A stretch of DNA of 64,000 nt from Marinospirillum alkaliphilum DSM 21637 (GCF_900119735.1 NZ_FPJW01000004.1:62001-126000); one strand, 5' to 3'. Positions 8,304 through 17,567 are shown, numbered from the stretch's first letter. Notes: generated by a model from the sequence alone, not told the origin. A program made the numbers and translations.

Positions 8304-9644
8304 ATGCAGCGGCTACTTCTTGAACAACTACTGGCATGGAAAAACAAACCAACACGAAAGCCGCTGTTGATCGATGGTGCTCGCCAGACTGGAAAAACCT
8401 ACCTGCTGCAGACCCTGCTCGGCCAGCAATTCCAACAGGTATTACGCATTGATTTCCTGGAATCACCAGACATGGCTGCTGCCTTTGAAGGCTCGCTGAC
8501 TCCAGAAGATGTGATCAAAAACCTTGAGCTACTGACCGGCCAACCATTCAACCCAGACAAAGACCTGCTGATTCTGGATGAAATTGGTGAGTCACCGCGA
8601 GCTGTCACTGGCTTGAAGTATTTCGCTGAAAAAGCTCCCCAGATGTATGTTGCAGCCAGTGGCTCCAATATTGGCCTGTTGAACACCTTTCCTGTTGGCA
8701 AGGTTGAACAGCACAATCTGCGCCCACTTACTTTTCGCGAGTTTCTTATTGCATCAGGCGACAAACCACTGTTTCAGGCTTTTGACTCCCAGATGAATTC
8801 AGCTGCGGCCCACAACAAGCTCTTCGACAAGCTCACAGATTATTATTTCACCGGCGGTATGCCTGAAGCTGTTCACACCTGGTTTGAACTGGAAAAAAGC
8901 AGCATCCTTGAGCGCATACAAGCTGTCTCGGATATCCATACCAACCTGGTTTCAGGTTATATGCGGGATTTTGGAAAATATGCCGGCAAGGTGGATGCAA
9001 CTCTGATTGAGGCCGTGTTTCGTAACATACCATCACAGCTGTCCAGTGTTATGGATGAGTCCGTGAAACGCTTCAAGTTCAAAGAGGTGCATGAGCGCAA
9101 ATCACGTTATGGTGAGTTTGAAAGTGCCATCAGCTGGCTGGAAAAATGCCGCTTGATTCTGAAAAACCACCCCCTTTCAGGCACACCCCGCAGCCCACTG
9201 GCAGCCTACCGCAAAGACAACCTGGTCAAGCTCTTCCTGTTTGATGTTGGACTGCTCAACCACATGCTTGGCGTCAGTTATCGGGAAATCAAACAGCAGG
9301 GTTACGAATACAAGGGTTATGTTGCTGAAAACTTTGTCCAGCAGGAGTTTGCCGCCCAGGGTATGGATACGACTTACTCATGGAATGATGCCAGAGCAGA
9401 AATTGAATTCATTGCCGCAGACGATCAGGGCCGGGTTGTTCCAATCGAAGTGAAAAGCGGCAAACGTACCCGCGCTAAGTCACTTCTGTCTTACATCAGC
9501 AAGTGTACGCCCCACAAAAGCATCAAGCTCACTGGCACACAAGGCTCTTCCTTGCTTGAACAGCAACCCCATGTGATGCCGCTGTATTACAGTGAATACG
9601 TCATCAGCAAACATCTGAAAACTGCACCGGACGCTGGCGACTGA
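8304..9644 (+). CDS. AAA ATPase with DUF4143 nuclease-like domain
   Basis: 446 residues from the ATG at 8304, supported by GAGGA at 8293-8297. The N-terminal AAA domain has Walker A GARQTGKT near residue 25 and Walker B LLILDEIGE near residue 90. The C-terminal DUF4143 region carries a PD-(D/E)xK-like pattern, AEIEFIAADD followed by PIEVKSGK (about residues 372-395). Such proteins are common, patchily distributed and of unsettled function; links to toxin-antitoxin or defence islands have been suggested. It stands alone between an MFS pump and the guanidine operon. Codon use is more relaxed (more AAA and TTG) than its neighbours, which fits horizontal gain. Confidence 0.85.
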   Translation: MQRLLLEQLLAWKNKPTRKPLLIDGARQTGKTYLLQTLLGQQFQQVLRIDFLESPDMAAAFEGSLTPEDVIKNLELLTGQPFNPDKDLLILDEIGESPRAVTGLKYFAEKAPQMYVAASGSNIGLLNTFPVGKVEQHNLRPLTFREFLIASGDKPLFQAFDSQMNSAAAHNKLFDKLTDYYFTGGMPEAVHTWFELEKSSILERIQAVSDIHTNLVSGYMRDFGKYAGKVDATLIEAVFRNIPSQLSSVMDESVKRFKFKEVHERKSRYGEFESAISWLEKCRLILKNHPLSGTPRSPLAAYRKDNLVKLFLFDVGLLNHMLGVSYREIKQQGYEYKGYVAENFVQQEFAAQGMDTTYSWNDARAEIEFIAADDQGRVVPIEVKSGKRTRAKSLLSYISKCTPHKSIKLTGTQGSSLLEQQPHVMPLYYSEYVISKHLKTAPDAGD

Positions 9645-9655
9645 TCCGGTGCAGT
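9621..9655. terminator. Stem-loop across the end of the AAA/DUF4143 gene
   Basis: ACTGCACCGGA (9621-9631) and TCCGGTGCAGT (9645-9655) form a perfect 11-bp stem around a 13-nt loop that contains the stop codon. It lies between two convergent genes. There is no good T tract on either strand, so it may block readthrough or decay rather than act as a classic terminator. Confidence 0.5.
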
Positions 9656-9677
9656 GATGTTCAGAAAAGGCGCGCCA

Positions 9678-12600
9678 TCAGGTTTCAGCCGCTGACATGA
9701 CCACCAGCGGTTGTCCGGCGGTGACACGCCCACCGGCATTCACCAGCAGTTGTTCCACCACACCGGGAGCGCTTGCCAGCACCGGGATTTCCATTTTCAT
9801 GGATTCCAGCACCAGCAGGGTCTGACCGGCCTGCACCAGATCCCCCACCGCAACCTGCAATTGCCAGACACTGCCCGAAACCGGGCTGTCGGCCAGCAGG
9901 CTGCCTTCCGGCCAGTCCAGCTGCTGTTCGGTCTGTTCTACTTCTTCGTGGGTGAAGTTGAATTGACCGCTGGCATGCCAATGCGCCAGCTCAGCCTCAA
10001 AGGCGGCTTCCCGTTGTTGCACAAAAGCCTGGATATCGGCCTGTTCCCGGTCCAGAAACGCCTGATACTCAGCCAGACTGAAATGCCCCTCTTCAATCTT
10101 TAACGGATAGTCACCCAGGGGAAAATCCCGGCGAATCTGCTGCAGTTCTTCAGCCGACACTTCATAAAAACGTATCTGGTCAAAAAAGCGCAGCAACCAG
10201 GGGCGCGTGAATTCACGAGTGGTGCGTTCACGGTTCCACATCTGCAGGGTGCGACCGACAAACTGGTAACCACCGGGGCCTTCCATGCCGTACACACAGA
10301 GGTAAGAACCACCGATACCCACCGAGTTTTCCGCTGTCCAGGTGCGTGCCGGATTGTATTTGGTGGTCACCAACCGATGGCGCGGGTCCAGGGGGGTTGC
10401 CAGCGGAGCACCCAGATACACATCACCGAGCCCCATCACCAGATAGGCCGCCTCAAAAACGATGCGCTTCACTTCATCCAGGCTATCCAGGCCGTTAATG
10501 CGGCGAATGAATTCCAGATTGCTGGGGCACCAGGGTGCATCCTTGCGCACCGATTGCATGTATTTTCTGATCGCCAGCTGACAGGCTTCATCATCCCAGG
10601 ACAAGGGCAACCAGACGGTGCGTGATGGCACCGTCAGCTGGTTAAGCTGACGCGCCAGTTGCTGCTCCGCACGGCGCAGGTGTTGCAATAAATGCTGGTG
10701 ACTGAGCTGCTGGCTGTCAAAGTGCAACTGCAATGAACGCACCCCCGGCGTCAGCTCTTTTAATCCCGGCAGTGGGTGCTGCTGTAACCACTGCATCAAG
10801 GCATGGGCGCGAAAACGCAGGCGCAGATCCAGCTGTTGTTCACCGTATTCAACCAGCAGGAAATGATCACCGGCAGCACGTATCAGGATGTCATCACCAA
10901 ATTCCGATGCCGGCAGGTGTTCCAGAATCGGGCTGCTCGGCCGCACCGGCTGCCAGTCACAAGGTACACTTTGCAGGTTTTGCAGGGACTGCTGCTGAGC
11001 CGCTTCCAGTGCCACGGCGTCGGCCAGACTGACCGGCACAAAACGAATGCGATCTCCGGCCCGTAACTGGCCCAGTTTCCACAGATCGGCCGTGATCACC
11101 GTGGCCGGACAGACAAAACCACCCAGTGACGGGCCATCCGGTCCCAGGATCACTGGCATGTCACCGGTGAAATCCACCGTGCCGAAGGCATAGGCATTGT
11201 CATGGATGTTGGACGGGTGCATACCGGCTTCACCACCATCCCGTCTGGCCCAGTCAGGTTTCGGGCCGATCAGCCGAATGCCGGTGCGACTGGAGTTGTA
11301 GTGCACCTCCCAGTCAGCGGCAAAAAAGCGCTCGATATCTGGCCCGGTGAAATAGTCCGGGGCACCGTGTGGCCCGTAAATCACCCGCAACTGCCAGTGG
11401 TTGCTGATGTCCGGCAGCAATGCGGCATCCAGCGGCGGCGACTGTACCGGTGACGTATCAACGGCCAGCTGCAATACATCACCGCTGCGCAGGGCGCGGC
11501 CATTGTGACCCCCAAACTGACCCAGCGTGAAGGTGCTGGTGGAGCCCAGATAAGCCGGGCACTGAATACCTCCACGCACACAAAGATAGGCCCTGGCACC
11601 CTGTTGAATACGCCCGATCTGCAAACGATCCCCCGGCTGAATGGCCAGCAGCTGCCAGTGGCTCACTGCCACCCCATTCAGCAAGACTTCTGCCGGTGCA
11701 CCGGCCAGCAACACCTGAGTGGCACAACTGAATTCCAGCAGCGGGCCTTGCAGGGTGATTTCCAGTGCCGTGGCACCTGCTTCATTGCCGAGCAGACGAT
11801 TGCCCAACCGGAAGGAATAACTGTCAAACGGACCAGAAGGTGGCACCCCGACATCCCAGTGTCCCTGACGTCCCGGCCAGTCCTGCAGGGTGGTCTGGGT
11901 ACCGGGCTGCAGCACATCAATGCGCGCCGACTGGTAACGGAAATGATTCAGGTAGGCGGTGGTGACCTGCCCGGCCTGCAACACCGGATCAACACACAAG
12001 GCCTGCAGGTAATCCAGATTGGTCTGGGTGCCGTAGAGCTGAATCTGCTGCAGGGCTGACTGGAGCTGCTGCAGGGCGGTGGCACGATCTGAACCATGCA
12101 CAATCACCTTGGCCAGCATCGGGTCAAACAGGGCAGGCACTTCAATACCCGTTTCAATCCAGTGATCAATGCGTACCCCCGGCAACTCCGGCAGCAGCAC
12201 CTGACTCAACAGGCCGGGGCTGGGTTGAAAATTGCGCCAGGGATCTTCTGCATAAATCCGCACCTGCACGGCATGCCCTTGTGGTTGCAGTGCCTGTCGC
12301 TGCTGTTGCAGGTCCAGCGGCTCAGCGGCAGCCAGTTGCAGCATCCACGCCACCAGATCAATATCAAAAACTTCTTCAGTAACGCCGTGCTCCACCTGCA
12401 GACGGGTATTCACTTCCAGAAAATAAAAATCATCCCGGTCCGCGTCATAAATGAATTCCACCGTACCGGCATTGCGGTAGTGAACGGATGCCAGCAGGCG
12501 CTCCGCCGTGGCATGCAGTTGTTGCCGCTGCGCCTCATTCAGGCCGGGGGCCGGACACTCCTCAACCACCTTCTGGTTGCGCCGCTGGCTGGAGCAATCC

Positions 12601-13277
12601 CGCTCACCCAGCGACAGTGCCTGGCCCTGACCATCACCGAACACCTGCACTTCAATGTGACGGGCCCTGGCCACAAACTTCTCCAGAAACACCCCGTCAT
12701 CCGCAAAGTTGTTGCTGCCCAGCCGTTTGACCCGCTCAAAACCTTCACGCAAGGCGGTTTCATCAGCACACACCTGCATGCCGATACCACCGCCACCGGC
12801 GGTGCTTTTCAACATCACCGGATAACCGATTGCTGCCGCCACCTGACAGGCAGCTTCCAGATCCTGCAACAGCTCTGACCCCGGCAACAACGGCACACCG
12901 GCAGCCTGTGCCAGCTCACGTGCCCGATGTTTCAGGCCGAACATCTCCATCTGCTCTGCAGTCGGACCGATGAACACCAGCCCGGCCGCTTCACAACGGC
13001 GTACAAATTCAGGTTTTTCACTGAGAAAACCATAACCGGGATGGATGGCTTCAGCACCGGACTGACGGGCAATATCCAGCAGCAGGTCCATGTTCAGGTA
13101 GGTTTCTGCTGCACTGCCATCACCCAGCGGCCAGGCTTCATCCGCCAGTTGCACATGCAGGCTGCGGGCATCACTGGCGTGGTACACCACCACCGAAGTG
13201 ATGCCAAGTTTTTTCAGGGTGCGCAACAAACGCACGGCAATGGCACCCCGGTTGGCAATCAGAACTTTGGAAAACAT
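9678..13277 (-). CDS. Biotin-dependent guanidine/urea carboxylase
   Basis: 1199 residues from the ATG at 13277 (AGGA about six bases upstream; an ATG three bases earlier is equally in frame). Domain order is biotin carboxylase (about 1-450; MFSKVLIANRG start, ATP loop TAGGGGIGM near 159-167), the two AHS carboxyltransferase domains (about 480-1050), and a C-terminal biotinyl domain with the ESMKM lysine at about 1161. Classic annotation is urea carboxylase, making allophanate. Here the operon has a guanidine-I riboswitch and the two DUF1989 partners, and enzymes in that setting prefer guanidine and make carboxyguanidine (published work on bacterial guanidine use). Last gene of the operon; no allophanate hydrolase gene follows. 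I cannot place the residue said to separate the two specificities. Confidence 0.92.
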   Translation of the reverse strand: MFSKVLIANRGAIAVRLLRTLKKLGITSVVVYHASDARSLHVQLADEAWPLGDGSAAETYLNMDLLLDIARQSGAEAIHPGYGFLSEKPEFVRRCEAAGLVFIGPTAEQMEMFGLKHRARELAQAAGVPLLPGSELLQDLEAACQVAAAIGYPVMLKSTAGGGGIGMQVCADETALREGFERVKRLGSNNFADDGVFLEKFVARARHIEVQVFGDGQGQALSLGERDCSSQRRNQKVVEECPAPGLNEAQRQQLHATAERLLASVHYRNAGTVEFIYDADRDDFYFLEVNTRLQVEHGVTEEVFDIDLVAWMLQLAAAEPLDLQQQRQALQPQGHAVQVRIYAEDPWRNFQPSPGLLSQVLLPELPGVRIDHWIETGIEVPALFDPMLAKVIVHGSDRATALQQLQSALQQIQLYGTQTNLDYLQALCVDPVLQAGQVTTAYLNHFRYQSARIDVLQPGTQTTLQDWPGRQGHWDVGVPPSGPFDSYSFRLGNRLLGNEAGATALEITLQGPLLEFSCATQVLLAGAPAEVLLNGVAVSHWQLLAIQPGDRLQIGRIQQGARAYLCVRGGIQCPAYLGSTSTFTLGQFGGHNGRALRSGDVLQLAVDTSPVQSPPLDAALLPDISNHWQLRVIYGPHGAPDYFTGPDIERFFAADWEVHYNSSRTGIRLIGPKPDWARRDGGEAGMHPSNIHDNAYAFGTVDFTGDMPVILGPDGPSLGGFVCPATVITADLWKLGQLRAGDRIRFVPVSLADAVALEAAQQQSLQNLQSVPCDWQPVRPSSPILEHLPASEFGDDILIRAAGDHFLLVEYGEQQLDLRLRFRAHALMQWLQQHPLPGLKELTPGVRSLQLHFDSQQLSHQHLLQHLRRAEQQLARQLNQLTVPSRTVWLPLSWDDEACQLAIRKYMQSVRKDAPWCPSNLEFIRRINGLDSLDEVKRIVFEAAYLVMGLGDVYLGAPLATPLDPRHRLVTTKYNPARTWTAENSVGIGGSYLCVYGMEGPGGYQFVGRTLQMWNRERTTREFTRPWLLRFFDQIRFYEVSAEELQQIRRDFPLGDYPLKIEEGHFSLAEYQAFLDREQADIQAFVQQREAAFEAELAHWHASGQFNFTHEEVEQTEQQLDWPEGSLLADSPVSGSVWQLQVAVGDLVQAGQTLLVLESMKMEIPVLASAPGVVEQLLVNAGGRVTAGQPLVVMSAAET

Positions 13278-13364
13278 CATCAATCCTGGCGGGTCGTCCC
13301 GAAGAGAATACGACAGTGGTCGTCCACTGAAGTCTTGATGGTCTTCACGACTGCGCTTGATCAT

Positions 13365-13415
13365 ACTGCGTTGAAATTGCCCTAAAAATACTCATTTACT
13401 GCGTGTAAACTGCGT
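13365..13415 (+). repeat. Three ACTGCGT copies in the gap before the carboxylase gene
   Basis: ACTGCGT occurs at 13365-13371, 13398-13404 and 13409-13415, spaced 33 and 11 bp, both near whole helical turns. They lie in the 210-nt gap between the second DUF1989 gene and the carboxylase, the only sizeable gap in the operon. They could mark an internal promoter, but no clear -10/-35 pair is visible. Confidence 0.35.
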
Positions 13416-13487
13416 TTTTTTCGGTCAATTTCGCCTTGTTTGATCTGCGCTCGTTACGTGAATCCTTGCTGGATATTACTGCTGTTG

Positions 13488-14129
13488 TTAATTATTCCAA
13501 ACCAATAGCTCAACTGGCGTCGGGTTATACCCATTACACGGGTTGTTCAGCTGCGGGCAGTTGGACAGCAGCACAATCAGGTCCATGCAGGCGGTCATTT
13601 CCACATACTTGCCGGGAGCGGAGATGCCATCAGCAAAGCTCAGGCCGCCATCACTGGTCACCGGCACGTTCATGAAGAAGTTGATGTTGTGGCCGATGTC
13701 ACGTTTGGTCAGGCCGTATTCGGGGTGTTCACCGATGGCGAGCATCCAGCTGTCACGACAGGCATGCATGCAGCGTTTTTCCAGGTCATAACGCACGGTG
13801 TTGCTTTCGGTGGCACAGGCACCGCCGAGGGTGTCATGGCGGCCACAAGTATCAGCCACAATCTCCAGCATCACCCGTTGTTCGTTGGACATCAGGCGGC
13901 TGCCGGTGGTGAGGTAGATCTGCCCCTGAGCACTCAGGGTATCCGTCATGCTGTAGCGTTCCGCCGGGTTGTCCGCGTTGTAAAACAGGGTATCCGCTGC
14001 CTGATTACCTTCCAGATCCAGAATGCGCAGGGTCTGGCCCTTGCTCAGTCGCCCGATGTAATAATCACCGGAATCAACCACGGTTCGAAAGCTGGCCTGC
14101 TCCGGCAGGCGATCACTGGTTTTCAGCAT
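13488..14129 (-). CDS. DUF1989 protein, carboxyguanidine deiminase subunit (UAAP type)
   Basis: 213 residues from the ATG at 14129 with GAGGACAAG upstream. It belongs to the urea carboxylase-associated (UAAP, DUF1989) family: [20 protein letters not shown] near the start, a ...[11 protein letters not shown]... block with conserved His and Cys, and an NINFFMNVP segment. The two family members of such operons form carboxyguanidine deiminase (CgdAB), which turns carboxyguanidine into allophanate and ammonia. Its gene starts 10 nt after the other DUF1989 gene, consistent with a heteromeric complex. Which one is CgdA and which CgdB is not assigned here. Confidence 0.88.
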   Translation of the reverse strand: MLKTSDRLPEQASFRTVVDSGDYYIGRLSKGQTLRILDLEGNQAADTLFYNADNPAERYSMTDTLSAQGQIYLTTGSRLMSNEQRVMLEIVADTCGRHDTLGGACATESNTVRYDLEKRCMHACRDSWMLAIGEHPEYGLTKRDIGHNINFFMNVPVTSDGGLSFADGISAPGKYVEMTACMDLIVLLSNCPQLNNPCNGYNPTPVELLVWNN

Positions 14130-14139
14130 CTTGTCCTCC

Positions 14140-14859
14140 TCAGCGTCCCAGGTGATAGAGTGCGTTGTTCTGGAAGCCGCGCTGGTTTTCCGGACGGAAA
14201 TTGCGGCAGTAGTCATCTTCACTGACTGGCTCGGCCAGTCCCAGCTCCACCTGCACCGGTGCATCCGGGTAATCTGCAGCAGTATTCAGTGGATGCAGGC
14301 AGGCATGCAGCAGCACCAGGGTGTCCATTTCAAACCTTAAGGTCACCTGACGCCCCGGTCTTGTTTCACTGGCATCCAGTTGCAGTTGACCGGCTTCATC
14401 CGCCACCACCTTGCTGAACAGGTTGAGGTTGGCAGCCAGATCCGCCAGCCCCAGACCGTATTTTTCCAGCTCAACCAGGAAGGCATCCTGACCGTTCTGA
14501 TACCAGGCATTACGCTGGTGCTGGTAATCCCGTTTGCCCCAGCACTCTGCCACGCCTCGGGCATTGCTGTTGCCACAAACCGTGTCGTGCCAACCGCAGT
14601 CATCCTGCACCAGCGAGCAGAAAATCCGCCCCATGTCGGAATACAGGCAGTGGCCGCGCGTCAGCCGAAAGGTGTGCTGACACTTGAGAGTGTCCGGGGC
14701 GTTATAACGCTCCAGCAGGTTTTCCGGGTTGTAAAACAGCAGTCCGGCATTGGCACCGCCTTTCAGGTCGGTCAATCGCAGCACCGTGCCACGGGCCATG
14801 CGCAGCGACCAGTGGCCACCAGTCGGCAACTGCGTGGTGTATTCAATTCTGGATATCAT
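14140..14859 (-). CDS. DUF1989 protein, second carboxyguanidine deiminase subunit (UAAP type)
   Basis: 239 residues from the ATG at 14859, with AAGGAGCC eight bases upstream. It is a paralogue of the next gene, with matching blocks: [30 protein letters not shown] with conserved His/Cys residues, and [11 protein letters not shown]. Family knowledge assigns the pair to carboxyguanidine deiminase in guanidine-degrading operons. The start overlaps the end of the ABC ATPase gene by 17 nt, so it is translationally coupled to the transporter. The conserved Cys-Gly-x-His-Asp motif present in both subunits is the likely metal or catalytic site (inference). Confidence 0.88.
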   Translation of the reverse strand: MISRIEYTTQLPTGGHWSLRMARGTVLRLTDLKGGANAGLLFYNPENLLERYNAPDTLKCQHTFRLTRGHCLYSDMGRIFCSLVQDDCGWHDTVCGNSNARGVAECWGKRDYQHQRNAWYQNGQDAFLVELEKYGLGLADLAANLNLFSKVVADEAGQLQLDASETRPGRQVTLRFEMDTLVLLHACLHPLNTAADYPDAPVQVELGLAEPVSEDDYCRNFRPENQRGFQNNALYHLGR

Positions 14860-15622
14860 GTTGTGGCTCCTTGAGATCGGCCTGTATCGCTTGCAGCGTC
14901 TGGCGATCACTTTTACCCACCGGCAGGTCGTAGGTGATGCCTGCACCATAGGCATCCGGTGCCTGAGGATCGTGGCGCAGCTTGTCAAACACCCACAGGC
15001 GGGTACCGAGATAAAAACCTTCTTTGAGGTCGTGGGTGACCATGAATACGGTCAACTGATGGCTCTGCCAGAGTTCCAGCACCAGTTGATGCATGTCGGC
15101 ACGGATACCGGGGTCCAGTGCACCAAAGGGTTCATCCAGCAGTAGGATGCGGGGTTTTGCCAACAGTGCCTGAGCTATCGCCAGGCGTTGACGCATGCCG
15201 CCGGAAAGCTGGTGTGGATAAAGTTTCAGGGCATGCCCCAGTCCCACCTTGTGCAGCAGCTCCATTGCCGCTCCCTGCGCTTCACGCCTTGCCTGCCCGA
15301 AGAGATAACCAGTCAGGCCACGACGGGCAAAAGCACGGGCCGCCATCACGTTATCCAGCACCGTCATGTGCGGGAACACCGAATACTGCTGAAACACAAT
15401 GCCGCGATCAGAGTCCGGTTCATCCCGCACCGGCTGGCCGTCCAGCAGCAACTGGCCTTCGCTGGCAGTTTCCGTACCCAGCAGCAGTTTCAGAAAGGTG
15501 CTTTTGCCACAGCCGGAGGTGCCCACCAGGGTGACAAACTCCCCCTCCTGCACAGACACACTGATGCGCTCCAGCACCACCTTGTCGCCATAACGCTTCC
15601 ACAAATTGCGGGCTTCAAGCAT
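14843..15622 (-). CDS. ABC transporter ATPase, guanidine/urea operon
   Basis: 259 residues of the nitrate/taurine (NitT/TauT) importer ATPase class. Walker A GTSGCGKST near residue 40, Q-loop FQQYSVF, signature LSGGMRQR and Walker B ILLLDEPFGALD are all present, followed by the switch histidine in VTHDLKEG. A C-terminal extension after residue 225 is typical of the urea-carboxylase-associated subgroup. The start ATG overlaps the stop of the permease gene (TGATG), with GGGAGG upstream. With the permease and binding protein it forms an inner-membrane importer for the operon's substrate, probably guanidine or a related nitrogen compound. Confidence 0.93.
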   Translation of the reverse strand: MLEARNLWKRYGDKVVLERISVSVQEGEFVTLVGTSGCGKSTFLKLLLGTETASEGQLLLDGQPVRDEPDSDRGIVFQQYSVFPHMTVLDNVMAARAFARRGLTGYLFGQARREAQGAAMELLHKVGLGHALKLYPHQLSGGMRQRLAIAQALLAKPRILLLDEPFGALDPGIRADMHQLVLELWQSHQLTVFMVTHDLKEGFYLGTRLWVFDKLRHDPQAPDAYGAGITYDLPVGKSDRQTLQAIQADLKEPQHDIQN

Positions 15623-16440
15623 CACACACCTCCCTTGCCGTGCCAGGGGTACAAACGGCGACTGAACCAGGCCAGCAGTTGATCCAGCACAAAGGCCAGC
15701 AGGGTGATCCAGGCCACATAGGGAATAATCACGTCCATGGCCATGTAACGGCGCACCAGGAAGATGCGGTAACCCAGCCCGTCAGTGGAAGCAATGGCTT
15801 CTGCTGCGATCAGGAACAACCAACCGGCACCCAGCGACAGGCGCACGGCATCCAGCAGGCGCGGCATCAGTTGCGGCAACAGCACCCGAATCATCACCTG
15901 CAGGGTATTGGCGCCCAGCGTCTGAGCCTTGATCAGTTGTTCCACCGGGATTTCCTGCGCCCGCCGCTGAATGTCCCGGGCAATGAACGGGGTGATGCCA
16001 ATGGCAATCAAGGCCACCTTGGACAATTCACCCAGCCCGAACACAATAAACAGCACCGGCAACAGCGCCAGCGGGGGAATCAGTGACAGGATGGTCAGCA
16101 GCGGCGAAAAGCCGGCACCGAACAAGGGCAACGAACCCGTCAACAATCCAATCACCAGCCCCAGTGAAGCGGCAATCAATACCCCCAGCAGCAAGCGTTG
16201 CAGACTGCTGAAGGTATCCACCCAGAAGATGTACTCGCCGGTGCGGCGATTCGGTTCCAGCGCCATGCGGCTGATGGCATCGCCCATCTGCGCCAGTGAC
16301 GGCAGCAGTTTGTCATCCGGGTTGGCTGCCAGCCGCAGGTCTGATGCCACCAGATACACCAGCAGAATCAGTGCCAGCGGCAGCAGTCCCAGCAACACCC
16401 GGCTGAAACGGGAAGGCTGCAGATTGAGCAGGCGTTTCAT
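15622..16440 (-). CDS. ABC transporter permease, guanidine/urea operon
   Basis: 272 residues with about six membrane segments and the BPD_transp_1 fold of NitT/TauT-type permeases. The coupling motif region reads LIKAQTLGANTLQVMIRVLLP, with the EAA-loop glycine, facing the ATPase. Its TGATG junctions with both the upstream binding-protein gene and the downstream ATPase gene show tight translational coupling of the three transporter genes. As a homodimer it should form the channel for the imported nitrogen source. Confidence 0.92.
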   Translation of the reverse strand: MKRLLNLQPSRFSRVLLGLLPLALILLVYLVASDLRLAANPDDKLLPSLAQMGDAISRMALEPNRRTGEYIFWVDTFSSLQRLLLGVLIAASLGLVIGLLTGSLPLFGAGFSPLLTILSLIPPLALLPVLFIVFGLGELSKVALIAIGITPFIARDIQRRAQEIPVEQLIKAQTLGANTLQVMIRVLLPQLMPRLLDAVRLSLGAGWLFLIAAEAIASTDGLGYRIFLVRRYMAMDVIIPYVAWITLLAFVLDQLLAWFSRRLYPWHGKGGV

Positions 16441-17510
16441 CAGAGGCTACCGTCAGCGGCCATCTGCATGAAGTCAGCGGTGAAGCGCAAGCGGATGTTA
16501 CTGGGGTTGCCAACCACACCGGCGGGGGTTTCCACACCAATAAAACCGGCATCCGCTGCACCGTCACCCAGCAGGCCATGCTCAAAGGAAAAGGCAGCAA
16601 CCTTCTGCATGGTGGCGGGTAACTGGGCACTGCGCGTGAAGGCTACAGCCGCTGCCGGGTCGTAGAACATCTCAGTGCTGGCCAGCTGCTGTTCATAACC
16701 GGCCAGATCGGTGCCGGAAGCTTCTGCCATGTAACTGCGGCTGGCACTGGCAGTGCTGGCACCATCCTGCATGCGGCTCATGGTTTCATACCAGGCACCG
16801 GTCAATGCCTTGCCCAGTTCCGGGTGGGCCTTGAGGGTTGCACTGTTCACCACCAGCAGGTCAATGATTTCACCGGGGATCTTTGAGGAATCAAACACCA
16901 GATGAGTGTTGGGCATCGCCAGAATTTCGCTCAGCAGCGGGTTCCAGGTGGTTACTGCAGTCACCGAACGGGTTGCGGCCACAGCCACCAGATCCGCATC
17001 CGAGGTGTTCACCACCCGTACATCCCGCTCACTCATGCCAACACTTTCCAGTGCACGTGCCAGCAGGTAGTGGGACACACTCAGCTCCACCAGATTAACC
17101 CGCTGACCACGAATATCACGCAGGTTGCGCTTGCCCTTCAACACCACACCATCGTTGCCGTTGGAGAAGTCACCGACAATCAGCGCGGTGGAATCCACAC
17201 CACCGGCAGCCGGAATGGTCAGGGCATCCATGTTGGTCATGGTGCAGCCATCAAACTGGCCCACGGTGTACTGGTTGATGGATTCGATGTAGTCGTTGAT
17301 CTGCACCACATCAATGTTGATGCCGTACTTGTCAGCCCATTTTTTCACAATGCCCTGATCCGCGGCATAACCCCAGGGCATCCAGCCGACATAGATCGAC
17401 CAGCAGATGCTGAAGTCAGTGCGTTGGCTGTCGGCAGTGGCATGCGTCGGAGCGGCAATCAGCAGGGCGCTGAGGCCCAGTGCCAGCAGAGAAGAAGTCA
17501 GTCGCTTCAT
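16440..17510 (-). CDS. ABC transporter substrate-binding protein, guanidine/urea operon
   Basis: 356 residues from the ATG at 17510; the in-frame start at 17534 is eight codons longer and lacks a ribosome-binding site. Residues 1-26 form a signal peptide (MKRLTSS, hydrophobic core, then THATA), so the protein is periplasmic. The mature part is a NitT/TauT-type periplasmic binding protein with WSIYVGWMPWGYAADQGI at the start of the first lobe. First gene of the operon, directly behind the guanidine-I riboswitch. GGGG six bases before the ATG is the ribosome-binding site and can be hidden in a hairpin. Databases usually call this the urea-carboxylase-related transporter; guanidine is a better guess for ligand given the riboswitch. 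Confidence 0.9.
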   Translation of the reverse strand: MKRLTSSLLALGLSALLIAAPTHATADSQRTDFSICWSIYVGWMPWGYAADQGIVKKWADKYGINIDVVQINDYIESINQYTVGQFDGCTMTNMDALTIPAAGGVDSTALIVGDFSNGNDGVVLKGKRNLRDIRGQRVNLVELSVSHYLLARALESVGMSERDVRVVNTSDADLVAVAATRSVTAVTTWNPLLSEILAMPNTHLVFDSSKIPGEIIDLLVVNSATLKAHPELGKALTGAWYETMSRMQDGASTASASRSYMAEASGTDLAGYEQQLASTEMFYDPAAAVAFTRSAQLPATMQKVAAFSFEHGLLGDGAADAGFIGVETPAGVVGNPSNIRLRFTADFMQMAADGSL

Positions 17511-17514
17511 GTTG

Positions 17515-17529
17515 AACCCCCATCGGGTT
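17515..17529 (-). promoter_or_regulatory. Hairpin that can mask the ribosome-binding site of the first operon gene
   Basis: On the minus strand AACCC (17529-17525) pairs with GGGTT (17519-17515), enclosing part of the G-rich ribosome-binding site of the binding-protein gene. It lies about 40 nt after the riboswitch aptamer. A terminator-like stem with a T tract is absent, so control may be at translation start. This is a reading of base pairing only. Confidence 0.4.
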
Positions 17530-17567
17530 GTCACAGGTTATTGGAGTATTCCTGGCTGTTGCCAGTG

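Noticed and set aside
9678-13277. Plain urea carboxylase with urea-associated proteins
   Set aside because: The guanidine-I riboswitch and the DUF1989 pair point to guanidine. I keep urea as a possible second substrate.
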